DNA of 64,000 nt from Trichobilharzia regenti (lineage: Eukaryota; Platyhelminthes; Trematoda; Strigeidida; Schistosomatidae): assembly GCA_944472135.2 (NCBI GenBank), contig OX235262.1, positions 24,165,362-24,229,361 on the forward strand. Reading direction: 5' to 3'. A model generated the notes under the pieces. That model did no database searches. It saw nothing but the letters and a program-made list of their open reading frames with translations, and had not been told where the DNA came from. Both the position numbers and the translations under genes were made by a program. Shown here piece by piece: positions 55,540 through 64,000 of the stretch; position 1 is the first letter of the stretch; every line of letters starts with the position of its first letter.

Positions 55540-55965
55540 AAATTCTACGTGAACGGCTTTTGAAATCTGTCAGTAAACCGTTTTTCGCCACCAGCCTCTA
55601 CACCAGTAATATTTTCATGCAAAGAATTATTCAATCAGCAAGTGAAAGACAAGCGCTGTCTCATTGAGCCTTTACTTCAATATATATATACGAGTCCACT
55701 TGCTCCTGTGGAGCTGCGTACACTGGCTCCACTATGCGTCCATCAGCAAAACGCGTTCAGCAAGACTATCCAGCCAGGCTGCTAGGGGGAGAATGTAGGT
55801 GTGCAAAAGGTTCGGTAACAGAACGCATCTGTTGAACTCAGGAAATTAGGCCCCATTTGAAAAATCCTTCAAACTCATACACATGATCCAATCATATCAA
55901 GGCATTTGATAATATCTGAGGCACTAGCGATCCAAAAGAAATACTGTGACGGTAGAAAACAAGAC
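55540..55965 (+). pseudogene. Penelope-like element remnant, third variant
   Basis: Frames give SVNRFSPPASTPVIF-like sequence, SCKELFNQQVKDKRCLIEP, YESTCSCGAAYTGSTMRPS, AKRVQQDYPARLLGG and FEKSFKLIHMIQS. The CxCGAxYxG pattern is the PLE nuclease start. Stops and frameshifts throughout. Confidence 0.65.
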
Positions 55966-56960
55966 GCTTAGTAAACGAATTTTTATTTGGAATTTAGTAT
56001 ACCTATACAGCAAAATTATGTAGACCTTATCTTCAAATCACCATTTGCACAGATCTTCCGTGTTCTGCTACGTCTGGTCTTCATATTGTGTTTCTTTGTG
56101 TTCCTTCCTCGTCTCCCATGTATCTCCGCTGAATAAAGAATCATTTGTTTGGAAGTTGTATAGCCAATTAAGTTCACTCCTCTTCGAATACACAGAACTG
56201 CACTACATTTAAACTATTTGGGGAACAAAATATCGACCACAGCATAGTTGATGAAGATATGCCTTCACTCACACGATGCTGCTGATGATTCATTACTATT
56301 CCCTTGGGCCCCGACTAAAACATACAGCTTCAACAGAACACCTCTATTTTATTCTGTTCTCTACATTCCCCTTCACCTGGCCGCACGATCTCCTCCACAT
56401 CATTCTCAAACTAATGCCCAACTTGTCGTCTCCCATTCGCGGTCTAATCGGCTGATAGATAGCCTGGCGCCTGATGTCACCCAACAGTCTCATCAGTATG
56501 TATGTTTAATCAATCTTCATTTTCTTCCACACATTTGTTGATCAACCGATTCTTGGTTATTTGGTTTGTTTCCGGAGTTCCTTGTCGCTAATGCTTTTCG
56601 ATCAGATAATCTTCAGTATCAAGCTAGTGAAGGCAACTGTTGATAAAAAGTCTATAGTAAGTAGACACTCTTGGAAATGCTTTTGGTGACGTGTGCATCC
56701 GTATAGAAGAACTGATTGACTTAACAATGGCGTTGAAAATCTGAATTTACTTCTTTATGTTGAGTGTAGCAGATTTCCAAACTGATTTCAAAGTGATGAA
56801 AGCGTGGCTTGCCTTTCCGGTCTCTTGATCTTAACATCTTCCGCCGATACCGCCTAGATAAGGGAAGGATATAATCTCCTTCAAGAGATGTATTACATGA
56901 TTTTTTTACATGAAGTCTGATAGAATAATAATAATAGTAAGTGGAGCAGAGTTCGAACCC
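55966..56960. other. No confident gene
   Basis: A 97-codon frame at 56248-56541 has no domain or splice context that I can support. Confidence 0.4.
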
Positions 56961-56962
56961 AT

Positions 56963-57303
56963 TGTGGTGAGAGCTGGCTACTAGCCAAATTGGTAGACAG
57001 TATTTTACGTCAATGTTTACGTCCTCACAATATTGGTCGTGAGAAAAATGTAAACAAAGACTGCTTCAACAGCCAGCCACGGCAGATTTTGCGTAGGCGG
57101 ATACAGTTAACATATAGATGATCCAACATTCAACAAACGGCCACAAAGACATGAAAGATGAATTTTCAGTGAGAAGCAACCAATCAGAAGACTGTGTTTT
57201 TATGCTAACAATAATCTATAATAGTGCACATGAAAAGCTATAAATATGTATTGATTTCCATAATAAACGATCTATTTCCTGGCCCTTGTCTTCTGTTGTT
57301 ACA
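56963..57303 (+). mobile_element. LTR, family L2
   Basis: TGTGGTGAGAGCTGG to GTTGTTACA, 341 bp. It includes a segment (ACTGCTTCAACAGCCAGCCA) missing from the 48.6-kb copy. Flanks (CCAT, CAAC) do not match, so no target duplication is seen. Confidence 0.85.
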
Positions 57304-57309
57304 CAACGA

Positions 57310-57745
57310 CCCGATTACTTGTTATTGTATTCCATTTGATATCAAGTTTTAGAAACATCATCTACTGTGTTATTACGGGAAAATAATCAGTATTACTGTA
57401 AGACAGACAAAATATACTTTTTTTTAAAAACAACAAAACAAATTCTGTTTACTTAAGCTTTATGAAAATCATCATTTAAGGTCAAGGACAATATCCTAAA
57501 CTAAATTGAATGATATTTATCAGGTAGTGATATACACATAATTAGACAGACGTCTACAGACTTTATTCTGACATTCTACTAATATTAATCATTTTTGACT
57601 TAAGAGTAATAATAAATCGTTTTATAACGTGCAAATTAAAGCCCCTTTCAAAAGTCAACAAGTTAGACTTAGTGGTCACTGAAAGCGCCATACAATCAAT
57701 CAATAAAAAGCAAAGATTATGGGAAGTACTATTAACAAATAAACA
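57310..57745. other. No recognised gene
   Basis: AT-rich, unassigned. Confidence 0.4.
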
Positions 57746-57749
57746 GTAA

Positions 57750-57893
57750 TATTTAATTGGTGGATGGTGACTATCAGTGGAATCCAGGATGTGCATTTCG
57801 TCCAATTTAGGACTCGTCATCTGGACGCACCTGTGCTTTTCAGTGAGTGATGATTTTCCCACCGAAGCTCGAACCCAGTGCCCATCCTGGATT
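57750..57893 (-). mobile_element. Sm-alpha-like repeat, left half of a pair
   Basis: Reverse strand: box B GGGTTCGAGC, CACTCACTGAAAAGCACAGG, GTCCAG, core ATGACGA (rc of 57814-57820), stem II GTCC/GGAC, GAAATGCACATC, CTGGATTCC. C3 is A. Confidence 0.82.
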
Positions 57894-58045
57894 CCATTGC
57901 TAGTCACCATCCACCAATTATATACTCATTAAATGCCCAGACATCGTCGCAGCATCTCAGCAAGTAGCCGACATATCAACCTGAGACCAAGCACTTCGGT
58001 CCAATCAATCGACGGGGAAATCTAAAATTCAAATCAATTAGTTGG
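57890..58045 (+). mobile_element. Sm-alpha-like repeat tail, right half of a pair
   Basis: Starts inside the hammerhead 3' arm (CATCCTGGATTCC), then CACCATCCACCAATTATATA, CCTGAGACCAAGCACTTCGG and CAATCGACGGGGAAATC. No ribozyme core on this side. Confidence 0.8.
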
Positions 58046-58610
58046 ACGGAAAGATCGGTTTCGTTGTTGCAGGGCTAGGGTATTCATTAGACAGTTAAAC
58101 TAAAAACGACTTAAGATAATGATAAAAAATGTTAATAGGAGGAAATTCTGGAAAACGTTTCAGATTGTTTCACAGTCATTTCAACAAATTTGTTAACTAT
58201 TTACAGATTTTATGGTTTTCTAAGGGATTTGAATCAATTTCAATGTGGATTTCTCGTCAACATCATTGAAAAAAAATCCGAACTTGAGCATCTATGATCT
58301 CACCAAGAAGGGTATTTATTCAGGTTACAAGAGCAGTCTGTTAACCGGTCAGCTCGTAAGTTGCAATTTCATAACCCTCGGAGTGCTGATTTCAAACAGC
58401 TCTCGACATTAAAGCTAACGCTAATCAATTCCATCACAAATGGGCATTCACTTTATCGGCAACAAGCTTATCATTAGGATTACAGGATATTCATGTTGCA
58501 AAAACTTATAACATCTGGGTTAAAATATTTAGACTTTAGGTTGAATGTCTGGAGTTCGCTGGCATATTAAGTGTGCATAACTGATGAGTTATAAGCTAGA
58601 GTCGAGCGGC
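58046..58610. other. No recognised gene
   Basis: AT-rich, unassigned. Confidence 0.4.
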
Positions 58611-58618
58611 TATCCTAT

Positions 58619-58974
58619 TGTGGTGAGAGCTGTCTGCTAGCCAAAATTGTAGACAACCATTCACATCAATATTTACATCCCGAATCGGGGTCATGAGATA
58701 AGACAATAACATAGCTTAACCTTGAGGAACTCAACAACCAATCACAGCAGACTTAACCTGTGCAAATACAATTCGCAGATATATGGCTTGACTATCTGAG
58801 AAGCGGTCACAAAGAGATGACAGAATAACTTTTTGCGGAAGAAAACAACCAATCAGAAGACACTGTTTCTCTGTTAATAATTACGAATAATAATGTATAT
58901 ATAAAAATTTATAAATATCTGTTGATTTTCTCAATAAACGGTCTGTTGCCTGGCCCTTGTCATCCGTTATTACC
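58619..58974 (+). mobile_element. Solo LTR, family L2, diverged
   Basis: TGTGGTGAGAGCTGTCTGC to CCGTTATTACC, flanked by CTAT on both sides (58615-58618 and 58975-58978). Closer in sequence to the 61.7-kb copy than to 48.6 or 56.96 kb. Confidence 0.88.
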
Positions 58975-59156
58975 CTATAATGATTGGTGTTCCATAATAT
59001 TATGTATCGATCAGTTGTCATTTCGTGAACTATTTTCTCTCATTTTATAGATATTGATTTATGTATGTAACACTTAGGTATCATCTGAATCATTATCAGA
59101 TAAGATGTACTTTGTGTGACTAAAACTATTAACAGTAATCGAAGATGACTGAATTC

Positions 59157-59215
<59 letters not shown>

Positions 59216-59223
59216 TAATAATA
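59157..59223. repeat. (ATA)n microsatellite
   Basis: About 20 AAT/ATA units with one ATG interruption near the end. Confidence 0.95.
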
Positions 59224-59413
59224 AAGCTATCACATAGATTTCAGACATTGTGAATTGGTAACAAATGTGTTATTATTATTATAAACAAAGTTGTCCCAGT
59301 TATTATCCTGTCTTTGTCTAGCAGTTAAAATTTATTCACACTTTTTTCCTTTCAAAACTTGATATTCAAACTAATCCTCAACTCTATCCATAATGAACAA
59401 TTAACTATGAGAT

Positions 59414-59639
59414 TCAAATGTTGGTTTGTAGGGATTTGGTTGATTGGTTACAGGATTTCACCATTGACACTGGTTAGAGAACCATTGGAAAACCACTAGG
59501 GGGTAATGGACAGCTGTTTCGTCCCGGTTTAGGACTCTTCATCAGTACGCACCCACCGGGATTCGGACACAGGACCTTCAGGCGACAAGGCAAGCCCGCA
59601 TATCATTCAGCCACTGGGACCTGATTCAATGGCCCATGG
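59414..59639 (-). mobile_element. SINE-A, left arm of an inverted dimer with 12-bp flanking repeat
   Basis: Reverse-strand copy from the 3' end (TCAAATGTTGGTTTGTAGGG) to the head. Core ATGAAGA, stem II and GACGAAACAGCTGTCC are well kept. Shares CCACTAGGG, CCCGGT and CATTGGTTAGAG-type variants with the right arm. Confidence 0.9.
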
Positions 59640-59807
59640 TTACCTTAATGGTATACTAGCTCGCCTTGTAACCAGAAGGTCCTGGGTCCAAATCCCGGTG
59701 GGTGCGCACTGATGAAGAGTTCCAGACCGGGACGAAACAGCTGTCTAGTACTCCCTAGTGGTTTTCCAATGGTTCTCTAACCAATGTCAGCTCATGATGA
59801 AATCCTG
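59640..59807 (+). mobile_element. SINE-A, right arm of the inverted dimer
   Basis: CTCGCCTTGTAACCAGAAGG, GTCCAAATCCCGG (mutated box B), GCACTG, core ATGAAGA, GTTCC/GGGAC, GAAACAGCTGTC, CACCAATGTCAGCTCATG-type tail cut at AATCCTG. TAACTATGAGAT stands just outside both arms (59402-59413, 59808-59819). Confidence 0.9.
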
Positions 59808-59819
59808 TAACTATGAGAT

Positions 59820-60635
59820 GTTACAATGGCATAGTTTTCTTCTTGACCACATATGTACAATATTTGTATGATCATCACATGAAAATAACTTTAGAACGTG
59901 AGAAAGAGGATGGGGAAAGAGACACAGTATAATATAAACATGCATCCATGTGGACATTTTTTAAAGATTATTATTACACTCACTTTCAAGTGTATAAACA
60001 CACTGATATACTTCCTATAAGTCTTCTTATAAATCGGCTGTTGATCGATTAAAAAATCAATTGGAATGGGTAAATTACTTGAAGAAGGGTTGTTTATTTT
60101 AAACTTGTGTACAACACATCTCCAAAACCAAGAACCCGGAGACAGATTTCCTATATACCAGGGGGTGGTGGTAATATGAATCACACTTGTATGTATAGCA
60201 GAGAGATATATAGATAGATAGAGAGAGCTGACATTGATGCTCATTTGACGAGGTGTATGTAGATATGAGAAGGGTTTCGAACCGGGAATCGTTTGTTTGC
60301 ATATCGCATGCATCGGTTAATCAGTTAAATATATCTTCAGTGATACAGCATCTTTACACGTTTAATTATTATACGAACTTTGAAAACGATCGATTGACTT
60401 AAGAATACAATTGAGAGTAAAGTTGAACATTAGGCACCAATAAGTGCCAATCACATGAAATAAAGGAGATTTTTGTGCATAAAATGCATTATACTCATGA
60501 AAATAATGAAGAATTACAAGACATGAAACTATTACAAAGGATACCCTTCCGCTGATATGTAACAAAAATACCTCTCAGTTTTGGATTGGAACATCAACAG
60601 AGTAATTTAACCACATCCTGTACATGCAATTATTT
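59820..60635. other. No recognised gene
   Basis: AT-rich; a 140-codon reverse frame (59891-60313) is low in complexity and has no supporting signal. Confidence 0.4.
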
Positions 60636-60639
60636 AGTC

Positions 60640-60785
60640 TCTTGACCCTAACAATAACACTAACGTGAAAATATCCCTAAAATAACTCTAATCTAACTCG
60701 AAACAACCCAAATGTCGCCCTCACTAAGCTAACATAACCCTAAACTGTCCTTTGCGTATACCTTAACTTCGTCTTTCCTAAATTT
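60640..60785. repeat. Very degenerate CCCTAA-like tract
   Basis: Scattered ACCCTAAC, TCCCTAAAA, ACCCTAAAC words on the forward strand. May be an old telomere-like insertion; much weaker than the 40.0-kb tract. Confidence 0.35.
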
Positions 60786-61059
60786 CACCTGAAAATTGCC
60801 AGATATCCCATTTAATAACGTACCACTTCATTAGGCATATTTTATTCATAATTACAGTGTTATTTGCTTGCTCCATAAGCGTTTCAAGGTAATCAGTGCG
60901 GTCGTACTTTATTGGTACTTACTGGTGCTTGGTCGAATTTAGGCAACTACGGTAATATATTTAATTTAATTTACTTAATATATATACATAACAGTGATGC
61001 CGTCTAAACTCAAAAATCTACAGGCAAAAATCAATAGGTTGGTTGAAGAGGCAGGCAGT

Positions 61060-61723
61060 GAAGACAGGACATTAAGTGGACACAGAAAAGACAAAGAAGT
61101 GTTGAAGACAACTCACAATCAAGAACAATAACAAGCACCAATCATTATTAACGACAGAAATCTTGAAGGAAGTCAATTTTTCTTACTTATCTAGGCACCA
61201 GCGTTTCAACTACAGCCGATAGCATGCATGAAGAGGTCAAAGATACGCAGGGGTCAGGAAGACAAGAAGGACTTTCGAAAATCTGAAATCAGTTTGGAAA
61301 TCTATCGCAATAACCAAGAGGAAAAAGATTCGGATTTTCAATACTAAAACCAAATCAGTAAGCGTTTTTTTGTGTGTGATTCAAAGACTTCGAGACTGCG
61401 TCACTAGAAACATTTTGAACAGGCTGACGATTTTATCAACATCTGCTTTCTCTGGCATCATTCAGAAGATCAGACGATTAGTCAGAAAGAATAAGCAACA
61501 AGGCACTCTGGAAATGAGCTAAACAAGAACTTATTGCCCAACAAGTATTCCGAAGCAAATTTAGGTGGATTGAACATATGCTAAGCAGGCCGCTGAGTGA
61601 CTCTATACGTCTCAAAATGACCCTTCCAGCGGGAGGCAAATGGGAAATGAGCAAATTGAGTGTTTGAAGATGACATGGAATAAGTTGTGTGAAGAGGAAA
61701 GGAGAGATTATGGATGATCATGG
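61060..61723 (+). mobile_element. RTE-1 LINE remnant, split by an LTR
   Basis: A CAACAA region, AAGGAAGTCAATTTTTCTTA, the FENLKSVWKSI-type segment, FRWIEHMLSRPLSD-like sequence and KRG-type C-terminus up to ATTATGGATGATCATGG. Resumes at 62066. Multiple stops. Confidence 0.7.
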
Positions 61724-62065
61724 TGTAACGACAGAAAACAAGGGTCAGGCAACAGATCGTTTATTGAGGAAATCAATAGATTTTTATAGACTTTTATGTA
61801 CATTATTGTTAGCAGGGAAGAAACCTCTTCTGATTGGTTGTTTTCTTGTTGAAGGTTATTCTATTATCTCTTTGTGGCCGTTTCTCAGATAGTCAAGCCA
61901 TATATATCTGCGAATCATATTTCCACTCTTTAACTATGCTGTGATTGGTTGTTGAGTTCCTCAAGGTTAAGCTGTTATTGTTTTATCTCATGACCCCGAT
62001 TCGGGATGTAAATATTGATGTAAATGGTTGTCTACAATTTTGGCTAGCAGACAGCTCTCACCAAA
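61724..62065 (-). mobile_element. Solo LTR, family L2, reverse strand, inserted in RTE-1
   Basis: The reverse strand runs TTTGGTGAGAGCTGTCTGC to GTCGTTACA, 342 bp. Flanking ATGG (61720-61723) and GTGG (62066-62069) differ by one base, consistent with an aged 4-bp target duplication. Confidence 0.85.
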
Positions 62066-62165
62066 GTGGGGTCAGCTGGAAAGGACTGCAGAGAAGAGGA
62101 CAAAATGGAGATGTGCTTTTGAAGTCGTATGTTCCACTCAGAACTCAAGGGAATAATGGATAATA
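62066..62165 (+). mobile_element. RTE-1 LINE 3' end beyond the LTR
   Basis: GTCAGCTGGAAAGGACTGCA, GAAGTCGTATGTTCCACTCA and GAACTCAAGGGAATAATGGA finish the RTE-1 copy. Confidence 0.7.
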
Positions 62166-62515
62166 CGGTGATACGGTATCATTCTATTACACATTAGCTG
62201 ACTTGCTTGTATTCTACTCTTACTGAAATCAACTTTTAAAAAAGGAAATCTTAATAGAATTCACAATGCGAATAATCGCAGAAGACATCAGGAACAGTAA
62301 TATGAATCGAATGGCGAAAATTTCATGATATTCTAAAAAAGGTTAATTGATACTTCTGTCATGATGAATATAATGAAACTCTAGTTAACCTCACATTGAT
62401 TGATAGGACTTATAAGCAGAACACTTAAGAAAAACAAATAAAATCAATAATCATTGAGTTTAGTCACCTTAAAAAGCTTGATAACATGAACAGGATATAG
62501 GCTGGAGATGTTACA
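62166..62515. other. No recognised gene
   Basis: AT-rich, unassigned. Confidence 0.4.
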
Positions 62516-62519
62516 AAGG

Positions 62520-62750
62520 TTAGAAGTAAGATACAAATGAGTTGTACAACATTAAGAAAATGAAGATGGAGCTAGTATGTGCTAAGGAGACTGTCGAGTG
62601 ATGTCAAGCACCAGGCTATTGCTCGTAGAGCGGAGCCCAAATAGAGGACGACGGGTCGCGTATCCGAGGTTGACATTGGGGAGATCATATGAGGAGGAGG
62701 AGGGGGAGAAGGAAGAGAGAGTAGTCTATGGGCTGTTAGTCAGTAAGTGT
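62520..62750 (+). mobile_element. Diverged RTE-1 C-terminal remnant
   Basis: KMKMELVCAKETVE-like sequence, GAGTGATGTCAAGCACCAGG, GGAGCCCAAATAGAGGACGA follow the RTE-1 order for this domain. Old copy. Confidence 0.5.
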
Positions 62751-63090
62751 AAAAGGTATACCAAAAGTCAAATCTGTATAATATTTGTCTGCTTTACCAT
62801 TGGTGCTCTTACGACCTTAGTGACTCTAGTAAAAGCCAGATTCACGACAATATCACATCTGAAGTACTGCTTCAAGTCAGAGGTATTCATACCATAAGAT
62901 GGTGTCGTGGAGTAGTAGTTGGCTGTATTGTGTTAACGCATCTGTTGAAACATATCATAACGATTTCAGTGTGGTTCAAAAGATTTTACTGCACCACAAA
63001 ACTGAAAGCGTTATCAAAAACTCATTAGCAATCATGGCATAGTTCCCATGTTGATTCTACTATTGAAAGTATTAAAAATTGACACAGACT
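62751..63090. other. No recognised gene
   Basis: Unassigned. Confidence 0.4.
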
Positions 63091-63094
63091 TCTT

Positions 63095-63345
63095 TGACTG
63101 TAGGTGCACCGATAATCCGGCAGTGGAACGCACACCAATCCCGCGTACGTGCTCCAGCCTTTAAATCCCGACCGACGCACTCTTAAACCTCGCTAAGCCA
63201 GCAGTAAGCACCGTAAAGAGAAGGGAAGTTGGACCTGAGGCTGGGAACCCCACCCCTTGTAAAAACAATACACCACTGCTACTGAAACTTAAGAGCTGTA
63301 GTTTGAAAACCTGTGTTCCACTGGGAACGTGGAGGATTAAGATGT
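63095..63345 (+). mobile_element. Diverged SINE-B copy
   Basis: ATCCGGCAGTGGAACGCAC (box A-like), TTTAAATCCCGACCGACGCA, GAAGTTGGACCTGAGGCTGG, TGTGTTCCACTGGGAACGTG. Heads and tail are both present. Confidence 0.75.
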
Positions 63346-63405
63346 TTTGTGGATCATTCTGCTACGTTCTAATTACTCTTTCTTTCTTTCTATAATATCT
63401 TACAG

Positions 63406-63503
63406 ATTTTTATGGCATATATCTTGGTCGTCAAGATGTACTAAGTTTTGTAGTCAAAGGGATAGCAGAAATAATAATGACAGAAAGAAGAGAAATACAT
63501 CCT
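63406..63503 (+). CDS. Weak candidate exon of an unidentified gene
   Basis: A strong acceptor (TTTCTTTCTATAATATCTTACAG is the general region; AG at 63404-63405) precedes an open frame that, after two phase bases, reads FYGIYLGRQDVLSFVVKGI, AEIIMTERREIHP. A possible donor is GTAGAAG at 63504, which is weak. The frame remains open beyond it into PLE sequence. The protein is not recognised. This could be chance. Confidence 0.3.
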
Positions 63504-63599
63504 GTAGAAGATATCACTAAATCGATGACTGATGAAAAACCACTGCTTAAGAGGACCGGACACATAACGTATTCATTAGTTCATAACGTGATATATTCA

Positions 63600-64000
63600 C
63601 AGACCAGTGAACTGGTTGAAGGTAGAATTGCAAAGCTTTCATTGTTCCTCCTTTTAAACGACATTTTCAGCTTAAGCTTTAATATGAAGTGTTGACTTGT
63701 GTGAATTCTCCATAAGAATATCATTGTATCTCTTGGTAACCATTATCGTGATTGGTTGTTAATTTACATCAGTATTGATCGTTTTCATTGATTTCGAATT
63801 TGAATTTTTTTTATCATATGGCTTATAGTTTATTAGTTGATAAATTTGATCTACACTAATGTGCCTGTGTTAGTTACTGATTAGTCTAAGTACCAAGCTC
63901 CTAGTAATTCCCTGGCATTTTTTCATGTTTACTCTGTTTAAAAATTTTTACATTTTCCCAATCATATTGGTGTTCATAATTGCCTGCTTGACAAGAAAGT
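63600..64000 (-). mobile_element. Penelope-like element 3' end running off the window
   Basis: Reverse strand: the 3' UTR motif (GCTGAAAATGTCGTTT, ACAATGAAAGCTTTGC) near 63620-63660, then TTGATTGGGAAAATGTAAAA-type coding (the FDWENVKIF segment) and ACCAATATGATTGGG near 63970. YIGQ subfamily, diverged. The nuclease start lies beyond 64000. Confidence 0.7.

Noticed and set aside
56248..56541. 97-codon forward frame as a gene
   Set aside because: No recognisable domain, no splice signals, and composition compatible with chance.
59891..60313. 140-codon reverse frame
   Set aside because: No domain, signal or splice context; composition follows simple repeats (Tyr/Ser/Ile from TATA/GATA tracts).
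1..64000. CRISPR arrays, bacterial operons, Shine-Dalgarno sites
   Set aside because: The window is clearly eukaryotic: spliced-type exons, LINEs, SINEs, 18S rDNA. No regularly spaced short repeats are present.

Overview
The window is about 35% GC and looks like a retrotransposon-dense stretch of a blood-fluke (Schistosoma or close relative) genome. The reasons are: Sm-alpha-type tRNA-like repeats carrying a hammerhead domain; CR1-, RTE- and Penelope-like retroelements of the kind described in schistosomes (SR1, SR2/Perere-3 and Cercyon/Perere-10 types, assigned from motif memory, not from a search); a degenerate CCCTAA telomere-like tract; and eukaryotic 18S rDNA sequence. The species cannot be settled from this window.

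Layout. 1-5.1 kb: SINE remnants, a Penelope-like element (PLE) remnant, a perfect inverted repeat with 483-bp arms built from PLE 3' ends, and an LTR with a primer-binding-like site. 5.1-8.2 kb: simple repeats, a G-rich tract, a reverse-strand RTE LINE, SINEs. 8.2-11.8 kb: the best-preserved element, a CR1-like LINE with endonuclease and reverse transcriptase, broken by one frameshift. 11.8-18.6 kb: RTE remnants, one pair head to head. 19.26-20.0 kb: the first ~190 nt of an 18S rRNA gene with probable upstream spacer, reverse strand. 20-33 kb: SINE, PLE, Sm-alpha and RTE remnants, including an RTE copy split by a solo LTR. 33.6 kb: a plausible host exon on the reverse strand. 34-45 kb: PLEs, SINEs, RTEs and an interstitial telomere-like tract. 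45.8 kb: a plausible terminal exon. 46-59 kb: RTE, nested SINE/LTR insertions, Sm-alpha repeats, solo LTRs. 59-64 kb: an inverted SINE dimer, RTE split by an LTR, a possible exon, and a PLE running off the end.

Working family names used here: SINE-A (tRNA-like head followed by a hammerhead-like domain), SINE-B (tRNA-like head with a tail resembling the RTE-1 3' end), RTE-1 (SR2-like), RTE-2 (Perere-3-like), repeat C and repeat E (unclassified). No intact host gene is visible; three candidate exons suggest the window spans introns or gene ends.

Three themes stand out. First, hammerhead-like domains occur in unrelated retroelements (Sm-alpha, SINE-A and PLE 3' ends); every readable Sm-alpha and SINE-A copy has a changed core although the fold is kept. 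Second, copies repeatedly sit as inverted, head-to-head pairs, and at least one pair is flanked by a 12-bp direct repeat as if inserted as a unit. Third, the nesting order can be read directly at several loci.
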